From contig JBAXOB010000017.1 of assembly GCA_037133475.1 (NCBI GenBank), positions 1 through 64,000 of the forward strand: a DNA stretch of 64,000 nt, read 5' to 3'. This stretch comes from CAIVAT01 sp037133475 (GTDB taxonomy: Bacteria; Bacteroidota; Bacteroidia; Bacteroidales; FEN-979). The position numbers and the translations under genes are program-made. The notes beneath the pieces are model-generated. The model ran no database searches. It had not been told where the DNA came from and was given only the letters and a program-made list of their open reading frames with translations. Positions 36,985 to 46,095 of this stretch are shown one piece after another. Each line of letters opens with the position of its first letter. Position 1 is the stretch's first letter.

Positions 36985-38283
36985 TTACTTCCAGAACCCC
37001 ATCAGCTCATCCAGGCTCTCACGCTCTTTCAGGATTTCAAACTGATGGTCGCGATACCCCACGATCCGTGGTGTCTGGCGGCTGTTGTACCGCGACCACA
37101 TGCTGAAGGTATAACCGCCGGTATCGTGGATAACCAGGTAATCGCCCTCTTCGACCTCGGGCAGTTTCACCTCTTTTGCAATAATATCGCCTGAAAAGCA
37201 TAAAGGACCGGCCAGGTTCCAGGTTGATTCGCTGGTTCCCGTTTTTAACTGGCCTTCCCGGTTATAGACGCTGTATTCATGATGCCAGTCGCGCGGGTTG
37301 AGGCATTCCCTTACGAAAAGGTCGGCGCCGACATGAAGCATGGCCGTGTTGATGTTTGCCTCATGCTTCACATATTCTACCCTGCTGACGGTCCATCCGC
37401 AGTTGGTATAGACCCACCTGCCGAACTCGGTGATCAGTTTGAAACTGGATGGGTCAAACAGCAGGGGAGCGCGTTCAGCAATTTTTTCGGCATAGTCTTT
37501 CATGGATGGGGGGAAAATCCCATCGATATACGAGATGGGCAGTCCTCCGCCGATATCAAAAACCGAAACCGGCGCCATACCTGTTGACTTTCTCTTTGCA
37601 TTTATTTCAAGAACCAGGTCGTAAAGAATGCCGATACCCTCAACGAGCATACCGGTGGAGCATCCCTGGGAACCAACGTGGAGGTGGATGCCGGTAAGCC
37701 AGGGACAGGCCAGGTAGGCGGATTCAATTTCGTTGCGCCTGGCATTCACCGGCACGCCAAATTTCGAATAGACTCCTGCAACACTCGATTCCAGGATGGT
37801 TCCCAGCCCAATCTGCGGATTTATCCGCAGACCGATTGACCCGGCATATCCTGCCGCAGTTTCCATAGTTGGCATTAATTCCGCGATGCGGGCCAGTTCT
37901 GAAAAATTGTCAACATTGATATTAATCCCGGTTTTCAGTGCGAAGGCCAGCTCCTGAACGGTTTTAACCGGCGAGTCGTAGACGACCTGGCAGGGCTGGT
38001 ACCCCGCTTTCAAGGCCATGGTCACCTCGCCGAGAGAGGCAGCTTCCACACCTGTGTTTGAGGCCACCGAACGGGTGAGCTCCATGATCCTGAACAGCGG
38101 ATTTGCCTTGATTGCCAGGCCGTGGAGGGCATTGGGAGGGAAGCATGACGACAGCATACTGATGCGTTCTTCCAGAAGACGGAGATCATAAAGGATAACG
38201 GCTGTATCCTCTTCGCGGACCATGCCGCATAAGAGGGCGGCACCGAGCGTATCCCCCGTTTCAGCAACCCTGTTTTTCTTCAT
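36985..38283 (-). CDS. PLP-dependent decarboxylase, fold type III (DAP/ornithine decarboxylase-like)
   Basis: The 432-aa enzyme has the alanine-racemase-like barrel: GLAIKANP with the PLP lysine at about 59, HLHVGSQG, the phosphate-binding DIGGGLP, and a C-terminal beta domain with GPLCFSGD and HDTGGYTFSMWSRYN. The motif that is often CESxD in diaminopimelate decarboxylases reads CFSGD here, and the region after RINPQ departs from typical LysA, so the substrate is uncertain: diaminopimelate, ornithine or another diamino acid. It is the fourth gene of a minus-strand row after an MFS transporter, mqnB and mqnD, 27 bp behind mqnD, so co-transcription is likely even though menaquinone synthesis is not known to need such an enzyme. 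Confidence 0.85.
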   Translation of the reverse strand: MKKNRVAETGDTLGAALLCGMVREEDTAVILYDLRLLEERISMLSSCFPPNALHGLAIKANPLFRIMELTRSVASNTGVEAASLGEVTMALKAGYQPCQVVYDSPVKTVQELAFALKTGININVDNFSELARIAELMPTMETAAGYAGSIGLRINPQIGLGTILESSVAGVYSKFGVPVNARRNEIESAYLACPWLTGIHLHVGSQGCSTGMLVEGIGILYDLVLEINAKRKSTGMAPVSVFDIGGGLPISYIDGIFPPSMKDYAEKIAERAPLLFDPSSFKLITEFGRWVYTNCGWTVSRVEYVKHEANINTAMLHVGADLFVRECLNPRDWHHEYSVYNREGQLKTGTSESTWNLAGPLCFSGDIIAKEVKLPEVEEGDYLVIHDTGGYTFSMWSRYNSRQTPRIVGYRDHQFEILKERESLDELMGFWK

Positions 38284-38310
38284 TTCAGCTACCGGGATTA
38301 ATTGTCGGGA

Positions 38311-39123
38311 CTAGGTTGTCATTTCGCTGATCAGCCCTTTTTCGGTCGCGATCTTTTGCAATTTTGCCAAAGCAACCCTGCCTCCGGTACCGAGGCTCAG
38401 CGTGTTGTCGTTGACATACAACCCGATATGTTTTTTCATAACCTCTTCATCCATCTCCTGTGCATGTTTTTTCACGAACGGCATGGCTGCTTCAGGATGT
38501 TTGAAGGCATATTCGACACTGCGGAACATCACGCGGTTCAGCTTGTTGATAATGTCATAACCAAGACCTTTGCGCGCGATGATGCCGCCAAGGGGAATGG
38601 GAGAGCCTGTAAGTTTTTCCCAGAAACTGCCCAGGTCGGTGATCTTTTTCAACCCCCGCTGCTCATAAGTAAACCGGTTTTCATGGATGATCACCCCCGC
38701 GTCGACCTTGCCGGTCAGGATGGCATCTTCAATTTCGGAAAAGAGCATGAACTTCTTGTTGGAAGCTCCCGGAGCCGCAATCCTGAACAACATGTGTGCG
38801 GTGGTGAACATGCCCGGTATGGCAACGCAAAGACCGGGAACATCATCAAGGGTATATTCGTTCTTACTGATCAGCAGCGGACCGTTGCCAAACCCCATGG
38901 CACTGCCGGAATCAAGCAGGATGAAATCCTGTTGCAGCATCAGGTAGGTGAAAAAGCTTACCTTGATCACATCCAGGCCGCCATCCATGGCTTTATGGTT
39001 GAGGGTTTCCACATCGTGAAGCTGAATATTGAAGTTGAGCCCTTCCAGGTCAATCCGCTTATGGATGATAGCGTCAAAAATAAAGGTGTCGTTTGGACAG
39101 GGCGAGATCGCGAGGGACAACAT
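38311..39123 (-). CDS. mqnD: 1,4-dihydroxy-6-naphthoate synthase (menaquinone, futalosine pathway)
   Basis: MqnD converts cyclic dehypoxanthine futalosine to 1,4-dihydroxy-6-naphthoate. The 270-aa protein has the family start LAISPCPNDTFIFDA (residues 3-17) and the periplasmic-binding-protein-like fold used by this enzyme, with VIKVSFFTYL, GFGNGPLLIS, GMFTTAHMLFRI and GVIIHENRFTYE, the last with the conserved HENR segment. Length is as expected and no signal peptide is present. It follows mqnB on the same strand after 170 bp and precedes the decarboxylase by 27 bp. With mqnB here and mqnE at 46096 it shows that the organism makes menaquinone by the futalosine route; mqnA and mqnC are not in the window. 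Confidence 0.93.
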   Translation of the reverse strand: MLSLAISPCPNDTFIFDAIIHKRIDLEGLNFNIQLHDVETLNHKAMDGGLDVIKVSFFTYLMLQQDFILLDSGSAMGFGNGPLLISKNEYTLDDVPGLCVAIPGMFTTAHMLFRIAAPGASNKKFMLFSEIEDAILTGKVDAGVIIHENRFTYEQRGLKKITDLGSFWEKLTGSPIPLGGIIARKGLGYDIINKLNRVMFRSVEYAFKHPEAAMPFVKKHAQEMDEEVMKKHIGLYVNDNTLSLGTGGRVALAKLQKIATEKGLISEMTT

Positions 39124-39293
39124 GGCATTAATGGTTTTGTATAGTATTGAATTAGATCAATTCTGGCAGAAGATTTCCGGGATTTTATTCCCGAAAGATA
39201 GCAAAGATAAATACAAAATCGCAGTCCTGTTAATAAATTAACATGAGATTTATAAGTAGAAATCTTAATAAATATCAACGGAATAACGGGGAA

Positions 39294-40001
39294 TTATCTT
39301 TCTCCGGAATGGGAAGTGGCCAGATCCCATAACACTTTATTCAGGTTTTTCAGGGCAAGGGCGAGATTCCACCGCGATTTGTCGCGCTCTTCAACGAGGT
39401 TGGAGATGGCTCTCAGCTGCAGGCAGGGGATTTTTTCAGAGAGACAGCAATAGAGGAATGCTGCGCCCTCCATACTTTCCAGGTCGGCAGCGGAGAGTTG
39501 CCGGATCCTGGAAATGCTGTCAGGGTTGCCCCGCACTGTGTTGGAGGTAATTCCTTTGACCTTCGGCAATTTGCTGACCGGAGCCAGGTTTACCAGGGCG
39601 GCTTCGTCAATTGAATCATTGATCAGCCTGCCGCCCTGGTAAGGACGACTGTCAGGGTCGGCCAGACCGAGGTCGAAGACGGAAAGAAAATGATCGCCGT
39701 CTTCGGCGCCGAGTTCCGGGATGCAGTCCTCCACCACATTCACCACCGACCCAATCACCAACGATTTATTGAAGGTACCTGCTATCCCGGCATTCAGGGC
39801 AAGGTGGTAATGTTCCGTTGCCAGTTGTTTCCCGAGAAACCAGGAGGTTGGGACCATTCCAACCCCGGTAATCAGCACATCGACGGTCACCTCCTTATAC
39901 TGGTAGCGTGAAACATGTTCGCTGATGATACTGACTAACGGGATCTTTTCCAGGAATGGCCTGATTTCAAAGGTAGTGGCAGCAACAAGAAGGATTCTCA
40001 T
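39294..40001 (-). CDS. mqnB: Futalosine hydrolase
   Basis: MqnB removes the purine base from futalosine to give dehypoxanthine futalosine. The 235-aa protein belongs to the nucleoside phosphorylase/hydrolase (PNP_UDP) superfamily: LVAATTFEIRPFL at the N-terminus, LNAGIAGTFN near 88-97, and SMEGAAFLYCC around 176-186 with the Glu typical of MTA/SAH nucleosidase-like active sites, then LRAISNLVEERD. The family's usual length is about 200-240 aa. The other members of the pathway nearby (mqnD, mqnE) separate it from MTA/SAH nucleosidase. Its ATG overlaps the stop of the MFS transporter (ATGA), so the two are translationally coupled. Confidence 0.9.
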   Translation of the reverse strand: MRILLVAATTFEIRPFLEKIPLVSIISEHVSRYQYKEVTVDVLITGVGMVPTSWFLGKQLATEHYHLALNAGIAGTFNKSLVIGSVVNVVEDCIPELGAEDGDHFLSVFDLGLADPDSRPYQGGRLINDSIDEAALVNLAPVSKLPKVKGITSNTVRGNPDSISRIRQLSAADLESMEGAAFLYCCLSEKIPCLQLRAISNLVEERDKSRWNLALALKNLNKVLWDLATSHSGER

Positions 40002-41431
40002 TCCTGCGGTCGTTTGTTGTACTTCGTGCCGTATTCCAGACCATGTGCGTTGGGGCCCTTTTCATTCCTGCGCAGCATAAAGGCAAAGAACAATCCGAAG
40101 AAGCCCAGGCTGCTGAAGATCCACATGCCGACATGATAACCTCCGGGATTGGCTGCGCTTGCCCCGGCACTGTCATTGGCCCAGCCGATCATCAGGTTGA
40201 ACCCTGCAAGACCTATGTTCTGGATCATGGTCATCAATCCATAGGCCGTGCCCAGTTTGGAATGATCTACGATCAGCGCCACAGAGGGCCACATGATGGC
40301 CGGGATCAGGGAGAAGGCGATACCCATGACGACCATCGGGATGGCGATGTTGGGGAAATAGATGAACAGCGCACTGATCAGGTGCCAGAAATAAACTACC
40401 CCGCCAATGAATCCGGTGCTCTGGTCGGCAGTTGAAAAGAGGTCAATGACCGTCTTGGGTAATGCGACCGTGCGGGTGACATAGGCCATTACAAGGTAAA
40501 CAGGAATGATCAGCATTGAACCGAACATCATCAGCAGGGAACGTTTGCCGATTTTATCCGACAGCAAGCCGAACATGGGGGTGAGGATCATGGCGGAGAG
40601 GGTCAGCAGGCTGGAAAGGAACCCGCCCATACCGCGGGCGACATCGTCCGGAAAACCGGCAAGATGCACATCCTTGAAGAACTTGACGGCGAAGGTCTGG
40701 AAAGGGAACATGGCCGAATAGAAGGTGATGCATAACAGGGTAATGAACCAGAAGGATTTACCGAATTTGAACAGGTCTCTCAGGACTACCTTATCCTGGC
40801 TGCCCTCTTTTTGGAGCGCATAGTTCTTTTCCGAATAGATATCGATCAGGTAATAAACTGCCAGGGTTGTCACTGCGATAACACCGGCGCCCACGGCAAT
40901 CCACAAGGGCTTTTGCCAGTCGGCAAACAATGATTTTCCCCAGGTGGGTGAGTTCAGCGCCAGAAAGGAACCCAGCCGGGCAATGGTGAGATTGAGTCCG
41001 AAGGCAAAGGAAAGTTCCTTTCCTTTGAACCAGCGCGCGAGGATGGTGGTGATCCCGACAATCATGGATTCGGCGCCCAGGCCAAAGATCAACCGGCCCG
41101 TTGCCATAAAAACAATATCTCCTTTTATGGTCGTAAAGAGGGCGCCGATAAAGACCAGGCAGGCGAAAATCATGACCGCCTTTTTGGTGCCGATTTTATC
41201 GATGATGATTCCACCGATCAGGACCATGAAAATGTTGGGGATGCTGTAAATCCCCTGGAGCAGTCCAAGGTTTGCATCGGTGAAATGAAGCTGTGCCTTT
41301 AACACATCAGCCAGGGGGCTGATGCAGTCGTAAATGTAGTAGTTGCCGAACATGGCAAGGCTGATGAAAATCAGCACGATCCAGCGCAGTATTGCTGGCG
41401 GGTCTTTCTTCGTAGTTAATGTCTGGGTCAT
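39998..41431 (-). CDS. MFS transporter (MFSD1-like), coupled to mqnB
   Basis: The 477-aa inner-membrane protein has about twelve hydrophobic helices and major facilitator signatures: GGIIIDKIGTKKAV in the loop between helices 2 and 3 and GLLSDKIGKRSLL in the matching loop of the second half. The arrangement LQGIYSIPNIFMVLIGG and GRLIFGLGAESMIVG resembles the MFSD1-like branch found in Bacteroidota. The substrate is not known. The stop codon overlaps the mqnB start by 4 nt, and mqnD and a decarboxylase follow, so it is probably made together with menaquinone enzymes. The divergent C10-family gene starts 105 bp away. Confidence 0.88.
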   Translation of the reverse strand: MTQTLTTKKDPPAILRWIVLIFISLAMFGNYYIYDCISPLADVLKAQLHFTDANLGLLQGIYSIPNIFMVLIGGIIIDKIGTKKAVMIFACLVFIGALFTTIKGDIVFMATGRLIFGLGAESMIVGITTILARWFKGKELSFAFGLNLTIARLGSFLALNSPTWGKSLFADWQKPLWIAVGAGVIAVTTLAVYYLIDIYSEKNYALQKEGSQDKVVLRDLFKFGKSFWFITLLCITFYSAMFPFQTFAVKFFKDVHLAGFPDDVARGMGGFLSSLLTLSAMILTPMFGLLSDKIGKRSLLMMFGSMLIIPVYLVMAYVTRTVALPKTVIDLFSTADQSTGFIGGVVYFWHLISALFIYFPNIAIPMVVMGIAFSLIPAIMWPSVALIVDHSKLGTAYGLMTMIQNIGLAGFNLMIGWANDSAGASAANPGGYHVGMWIFSSLGFFGLFFAFMLRRNEKGPNAHGLEYGTKYNKRPQE

Positions 41432-41502
41432 GGATCTTTAGGTTTCGGATATGATTTTTCTCAGGGCATAAAAGTAGCTTTTTTTAACATACCTGAAAAC
41501 AT

Positions 41503-41510
41503 TACCTTTG
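41503..41510 (+). promoter_or_regulatory. Candidate -7 box of the C10-like/lysyl endopeptidase operon
   Basis: TACCTTTG fits the TAnnTTTG consensus and lies 26 bp before the ATG at 41537. A T-rich tract at 41479-41485 sits 17 bp further upstream, where TTTG would be expected, but lacks the G. A second TAnnTTTG match lies at 41524-41531, closer to the start. Confidence 0.35.
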
Positions 41511-41536
41511 TATTTTCAAAATGTAATTTTGCACCT

Positions 41537-44356
41537 ATGAAAACCAGGAGAATTTTGCTATTATCAGCGGCTGTTCTCTGTTTGCCTTTCATGGTTTTCT
41601 GCAAGGGTGTTTCCTACAAAACGGCTATGCAGGCTGCAGGGAATTTCGCCATTCAACACGGCTATCCAGGCATAATCCTTTCTTCGAAGGATACCCTGGG
41701 AATTCTATCGGGCGAAATATCCCTTTTATCGAAAAAAACACCCCTCTGTTACGAGTTTCAGCTGAAGAACCAACAGGGCTTTATCCTCATGGGAGCCGAT
41801 GACAGGTTCACCCCGGTACTGGGTTATTCCTTTTCAGGTAATGGCGGCAGTTCGAAAGTCCCCCCGGCATATACTGGTTTCATCCAAGATATGGAACGGG
41901 AAATGCTGCAGGTGATTAACGGAAACACCTTACAGGATGAAGCGGCCAGGCATCAATGGCAGCAGTTGCTGGCATTCCCGTTTGTTCCGAAAAAGTCTCC
42001 AGCCGACCAGCTGCCGCTGATTTCATCGCGATGGGACCAGGGATGTTTTTACAATGCCGGATGTCCCAACGATACCGTTGCCAAAACAAGCTGCCTGCAT
42101 GCCCTTGCCGGGTCGGGTGCCATCGCCATGGCCCAGATGGTGAAATTTTACAAATATCCCGCCCACGGCGCAGGCGAACACGGGTATGTCCATCCGAAAT
42201 ATGGGATCCAGTATGCGAACTTCGGGGCAACCAACTACGACTATACTTTGATGCCGGATACTTTAACAGGTCTCAACGATATGGTTTCCAAACTGATTTA
42301 CCAGTGCGGGGTTGCACAGAATATGGACTATGCCGTTTTGAATTCCGGTTCCGATTCAACCCTGGTGGATACCGCCCTGGTCAAATACTTTACCTATCCC
42401 TCCAGTGCGGGGTGGAAATGGCGGGCCGATTTTTCTGTGGCGACCTGGATGGCGATGCTGAAAACCGAACTTGATGCTTCACACCCGCTGCTTTATCATG
42501 GCAGCGATAGCGGAACCGGTGGCGGTTATTTTATCTGCGACGGCTACCAGGGCGCCGATTTCTTCCACTTCAACTGGGGTTGGGGGGGAGCGTATGATGG
42601 CTATTTCTACCTAAACAACCTTGCCCCGGGGGTAAATAATTTCACCTCATCGCAGGGAGCCATTTTTAACCTGGCCCCGGTTCCCCCGGTTCCCGACACC
42701 TACACCATGGACTTCGAATCAGTTCCCGATTTTTCCCTCACGTTCAATGACTGGACGGTGAATGATGTGGATAAGCAGGATACCTATGGCCTTTCGAACC
42801 ATACCTTTCTCCACCAGGGACAGCCGATGGCGTTTTTATGCTTCAACCCCGCACAGGTCGTCCCGTCGATGGCTACGGACCAGGCGATTCAGCCTCATGG
42901 CGGCCAGAAATTCGGGGCCTGTTTCAACTCGAATCCCCCCTCCAATAACGACTGGATTATCTCTCCCAGGATCCAGCTTGGGGTCAACGGGAATTTCTCC
43001 TTCTGGACCAAATCCTACACGGGTGCCTTTGGCCTCGATAACTATACCGTGGCCGTTTCAACCACCGGTAACGACCCGGGGAGTTTTACCGTTATCTCAG
43101 GCGGGGCACCACTCCAGACAACTCTGACCTGGACAAAAAAGAGTTACAGCCTTGCCGCCTTCAATGGTCTGCAGGTCTATGTTGCCATACATTGCGTTTC
43201 AAACGACCATTTCCTGATGATGATCGATGACCTGGCCGTGAAAACGCATGGCGCATCCACCCTGTCAGCCGATTTTTCAGCAGATAAAACCGTCGTGATG
43301 GCCGGCGACAGCATCAGTTTTTCGGATCAGTCGGGTGGCGGGCCCACCTCCTGGCACTGGACCTTCCCGGGAGCCACACCGGCAACTTCGGATATGCAGA
43401 ATCCGGCCAACATCAGGTACGAAGTCCCGGGAACCTACCTGGTGAAACTTAAAATCAGCAATGGCCCATCCGCAGATTCTGTAACCAGGTCGGGCTATAT
43501 TTCAGTGATCGGTTATCCTTCGTCGATGTCGCTCGATTTTGAATCGCTTTCCGATTTTACCCTTTCATTCAACCCCTGGACCCTGCTCGATGTCGGGGGA
43601 GGAAACACCTACGGGATCCTGCAGCAAAACGGTTTTCCCTATTCATTTCCTTACAGTTCGCAGCCAATGGCCTACATCTGTTTTAACCCCTCGAAGACAA
43701 ACCCCGCCATGACCGACCTGCTGCCCCATGCGGGTCAGAAACTGGGTTGCTGTTTTTCATCCATGCCCCCCAACAACCCCAACAATAAATGGCTGATAAC
43801 ACCCAGGATGAGCCTTGGTAAAAGTCCCGTGATCAGCTTCTGGGTTAAAACATACGATGCCCTGTACGGCAACGAGATGTATAATGTGGCGGTTTCCACC
43901 ACCAATCTTAGTCCTGCCAGTTTCACCAAACTGACACCGGTCCCCGCATCAGCCCCGGCCGACTGGACATTCCGAAGCTACGATCTTACAGATTATGTTG
44001 ATAAAAATGTATATATTGGCATCCAGTGCGTGACCGACACAGGCTTTATCTTCATGATCGACGACATTTCGATCACCTCCACCCTTGGTGTGAATACCAA
44101 GGGAACCCGGGATACTGTCGTTGTTTACCCCAACCCGTGCCGGGATATGGTGACGCTGTTGTACCCCGTATCGCATCCGCAGCCCTTGTCCGTTGATATG
44201 GTCAATGGTATGGGATTAGCCGTAAGATCATGGCATGAACCGTTGTTTGGTGGTTCGGTCAGGCTGGATGTCAGCAACCTTCCCGTTGGGATTTATCTGC
44301 TCAGGATTTCACAGGGAAAAGAAAACATAATCAGGAAACTATCCATCATAAATTGA
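41537..44356 (+). CDS. T9SS-secreted C10 (streptopain/SpeB-like) pseudopeptidase
   Basis: The 939-aa protein has a signal peptide (about 1-22), a Spi-type propeptide (about 25-150, GFILMGADDRFTPVLGYS), and a C10 cysteine peptidase domain (about 160-385) with SSRWDQGCFYNAGCP and FNWGWGGAYDGYF. The motif normally GCVATAMAQ reads GSGAIAMAQ, so the nucleophile Cys is Ser193. The catalytic His, 16 residues before NWGWGG, is Gly330 in GGGYFICDGY. Both catalytic residues are therefore missing and peptidase activity is unlikely. Two cleaved-adhesin (choice-of-anchor J) modules (about 395-570 and 665-845) flank a PKD domain (about 575-655), and a type A sorting domain (about 860-939, VVYPNPCRDMVTL) ends the protein. 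The lysyl endopeptidase gene follows after 13 bp. Confidence 0.9.
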   Translation: MKTRRILLLSAAVLCLPFMVFCKGVSYKTAMQAAGNFAIQHGYPGIILSSKDTLGILSGEISLLSKKTPLCYEFQLKNQQGFILMGADDRFTPVLGYSFSGNGGSSKVPPAYTGFIQDMEREMLQVINGNTLQDEAARHQWQQLLAFPFVPKKSPADQLPLISSRWDQGCFYNAGCPNDTVAKTSCLHALAGSGAIAMAQMVKFYKYPAHGAGEHGYVHPKYGIQYANFGATNYDYTLMPDTLTGLNDMVSKLIYQCGVAQNMDYAVLNSGSDSTLVDTALVKYFTYPSSAGWKWRADFSVATWMAMLKTELDASHPLLYHGSDSGTGGGYFICDGYQGADFFHFNWGWGGAYDGYFYLNNLAPGVNNFTSSQGAIFNLAPVPPVPDTYTMDFESVPDFSLTFNDWTVNDVDKQDTYGLSNHTFLHQGQPMAFLCFNPAQVVPSMATDQAIQPHGGQKFGACFNSNPPSNNDWIISPRIQLGVNGNFSFWTKSYTGAFGLDNYTVAVSTTGNDPGSFTVISGGAPLQTTLTWTKKSYSLAAFNGLQVYVAIHCVSNDHFLMMIDDLAVKTHGASTLSADFSADKTVVMAGDSISFSDQSGGGPTSWHWTFPGATPATSDMQNPANIRYEVPGTYLVKLKISNGPSADSVTRSGYISVIGYPSSMSLDFESLSDFTLSFNPWTLLDVGGGNTYGILQQNGFPYSFPYSSQPMAYICFNPSKTNPAMTDLLPHAGQKLGCCFSSMPPNNPNNKWLITPRMSLGKSPVISFWVKTYDALYGNEMYNVAVSTTNLSPASFTKLTPVPASAPADWTFRSYDLTDYVDKNVYIGIQCVTDTGFIFMIDDISITSTLGVNTKGTRDTVVVYPNPCRDMVTLLYPVSHPQPLSVDMVNGMGLAVRSWHEPLFGGSVRLDVSNLPVGIYLLRISQGKENIIRKLSIIN

Positions 44357-44369
44357 AAAAAAGAGGCGT

Positions 44370-46034
44370 ATGAAAAGAAAAATTCTTATGATTTTAGGGT
44401 TCGTCCCGGTATTCATCCTTTTATTTCCCGGCATCCTTTCCGCGCAGCTGAGCCAGGGAGGTATACCCAGGAGTTTTTCCCAGGCAATGGCCTCCGACAC
44501 GACGGCAAGTGTTTCTGTTGCCCCGCCTGCAACCGGTGTGTTATCTGCCGAAGATGCCGTTAAACCGGTTCCTTACCGTTTCTCGGTAAACATTCCTGTG
44601 AACCTGGGAATGGGTATTTCAGGGTATTGGAGTAAAGCATCCGGCGGTACAAAGGTCTGGCGGCTGAATATCAGCTCGGCCGGAGCCCTCGCCCTGACCC
44701 TCTTTTTCGACCGTTTCAGAATCCCAGAAGGAGGTCGCCTGTTTGTTTACAACCCGCTCAGGACGCAGGTGATCGGCGCTTTTACCGCTGCAAACAACAA
44801 TACCATGCAAACCTTTGCCACCGCCTTGATCTATGGGGATAAACTCACACTGGAATATGATGCTCCCGAAGGCCTTGCACTTCCCGAACTGCATGTTTCC
44901 GAAGTTGCCTATGCCTACCGCGGGATTTCCGAATATTCAGGGTTGAAAACAGGTTTCGGGGGATCAGGCAAATGCGAGGTAAATGTGAACTGCACAGAAG
45001 GAAATCAATGGCAACCGGAAAAGCGCAGTGTCGCCAGGATCATGGTAAAACGCGGCACCGCGAGTTTCTGGTGTACGGGTTCCCTGGTAAACAATACCCT
45101 CAACGATGGAAAACCCTACCTGATCACTGCCGATCATTGCGGGAACCAGTCAAGTGCGACAGACCTGAGCCAGTGGATTTTTTATTTTAACTATGAAAGC
45201 GCCGATTGTGCCAATCCATCCAATGAACCGACGCTGAAGTCTATGACAGGGGCCAGCCTGGTCGCGCATGGGGGAAACAGCGGTACGACCGGTTCCGACT
45301 TTTATCTGGTGCTTTTAAACAATGAAATACCCAGTATTTACCACCCCTTTTTCAATGGATGGAACCGTGACCCCATGGTCGCAAGCCCGTCGGGAGCCGG
45401 TATACATCACCCTGAAGGAGATATCAAGAAAATTTCAACCTACACCCAGCCCCTGCAGCCCTCCAACTGGAACGGGGGTTCGAAAGTGTCGCACTGGATG
45501 GTTACCTGGTCTGAAACATTGCACGGACACGGCACCACCGAGGGAGGCTCCTCCGGATCGCCTCTTTTTGACAACCAGGGCAGGCTGGTCGGAACCCTCA
45601 CGGGAGGTCAGTCATCGTGCGACTCCGTGGCCCTGAATTCTCCCGATTATTATGGCCAGTTTGCCTATCACTGGGATCAGAATGGGACCGATTCCCTCAG
45701 CGTGCTGAAATACTGGCTTGACCCGAATAATTCAGGGGTTATGTCGTTGGGAGGATTTTCATTATCGGTCGATGAAACAACCCCTGCCACCTCGGTTTCC
45801 GTTTTTCCAAACCCGGTAACCGATATGCTTACGGTAACTGTTTCAGGGCCATCCGGCGGCCAGATATCGGTCGTCATCACGGATCTTTGGGGCAAACAGC
45901 TGTTGAAAAGCAACTTCAAACCCTTGAAAAACAATCAATATCAAATAAATATGGCAAGTCTTGCCGACGGGATGTACCTGGTGAAAATATTGGCAGGGGA
46001 AAAGCAGGTAATCAGGAAAATCATCAAAAAATAG
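44370..46034 (+). CDS. T9SS-secreted lysyl endopeptidase (S1 family, Achromobacter protease I-like)
   Basis: This secreted serine protease should cut after lysine. A signal peptide (1-25), a propeptide (about 26-196) and a trypsin-fold domain (about 197-455) precede a type A sorting domain (about 475-554, VFPNPVTDML). The triad is His256 (TADHC), Asp310 (GSDFYLV) and Ser395 (GGSSGSP). Six cysteines (202, 208, 235, 257, 280, 417) match in spacing the three disulfides of Achromobacter protease I, and Asp426, nine residues after the last Cys, sits where that enzyme has its lysine-binding aspartate. The mature enzyme probably starts near GFGGSGKC. The gene lies 13 bp after the C10-like pseudopeptidase and is almost certainly in the same operon. 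Confidence 0.93.
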   Translation: MKRKILMILGFVPVFILLFPGILSAQLSQGGIPRSFSQAMASDTTASVSVAPPATGVLSAEDAVKPVPYRFSVNIPVNLGMGISGYWSKASGGTKVWRLNISSAGALALTLFFDRFRIPEGGRLFVYNPLRTQVIGAFTAANNNTMQTFATALIYGDKLTLEYDAPEGLALPELHVSEVAYAYRGISEYSGLKTGFGGSGKCEVNVNCTEGNQWQPEKRSVARIMVKRGTASFWCTGSLVNNTLNDGKPYLITADHCGNQSSATDLSQWIFYFNYESADCANPSNEPTLKSMTGASLVAHGGNSGTTGSDFYLVLLNNEIPSIYHPFFNGWNRDPMVASPSGAGIHHPEGDIKKISTYTQPLQPSNWNGGSKVSHWMVTWSETLHGHGTTEGGSSGSPLFDNQGRLVGTLTGGQSSCDSVALNSPDYYGQFAYHWDQNGTDSLSVLKYWLDPNNSGVMSLGGFSLSVDETTPATSVSVFPNPVTDMLTVTVSGPSGGQISVVITDLWGKQLLKSNFKPLKNNQYQINMASLADGMYLVKILAGEKQVIRKIIKK

Positions 46035-46056
46035 GGTGGAAACTGTCTGACCACCC
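46034..46056 (+). terminator. Possible weak terminator after the protease operon
   Basis: GGGTGG at 46034-46039 pairs with CCACCC at 46051-46056 around an 11-nt loop and is followed by only CTTT. The arm overlaps the lysyl endopeptidase stop codon. It may cause partial termination before mqnE. Confidence 0.3.
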
Positions 46057-46095
46057 CTTTGATAATATTCATCAGAAAAGAAAACGAATCTACGA

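Noticed and set aside
38302..39144. A 280-codon open frame on the plus strand opposite mqnD
   Set aside because: The minus-strand frame is a clear MqnD with family motifs. The plus-strand translation shows no family features.
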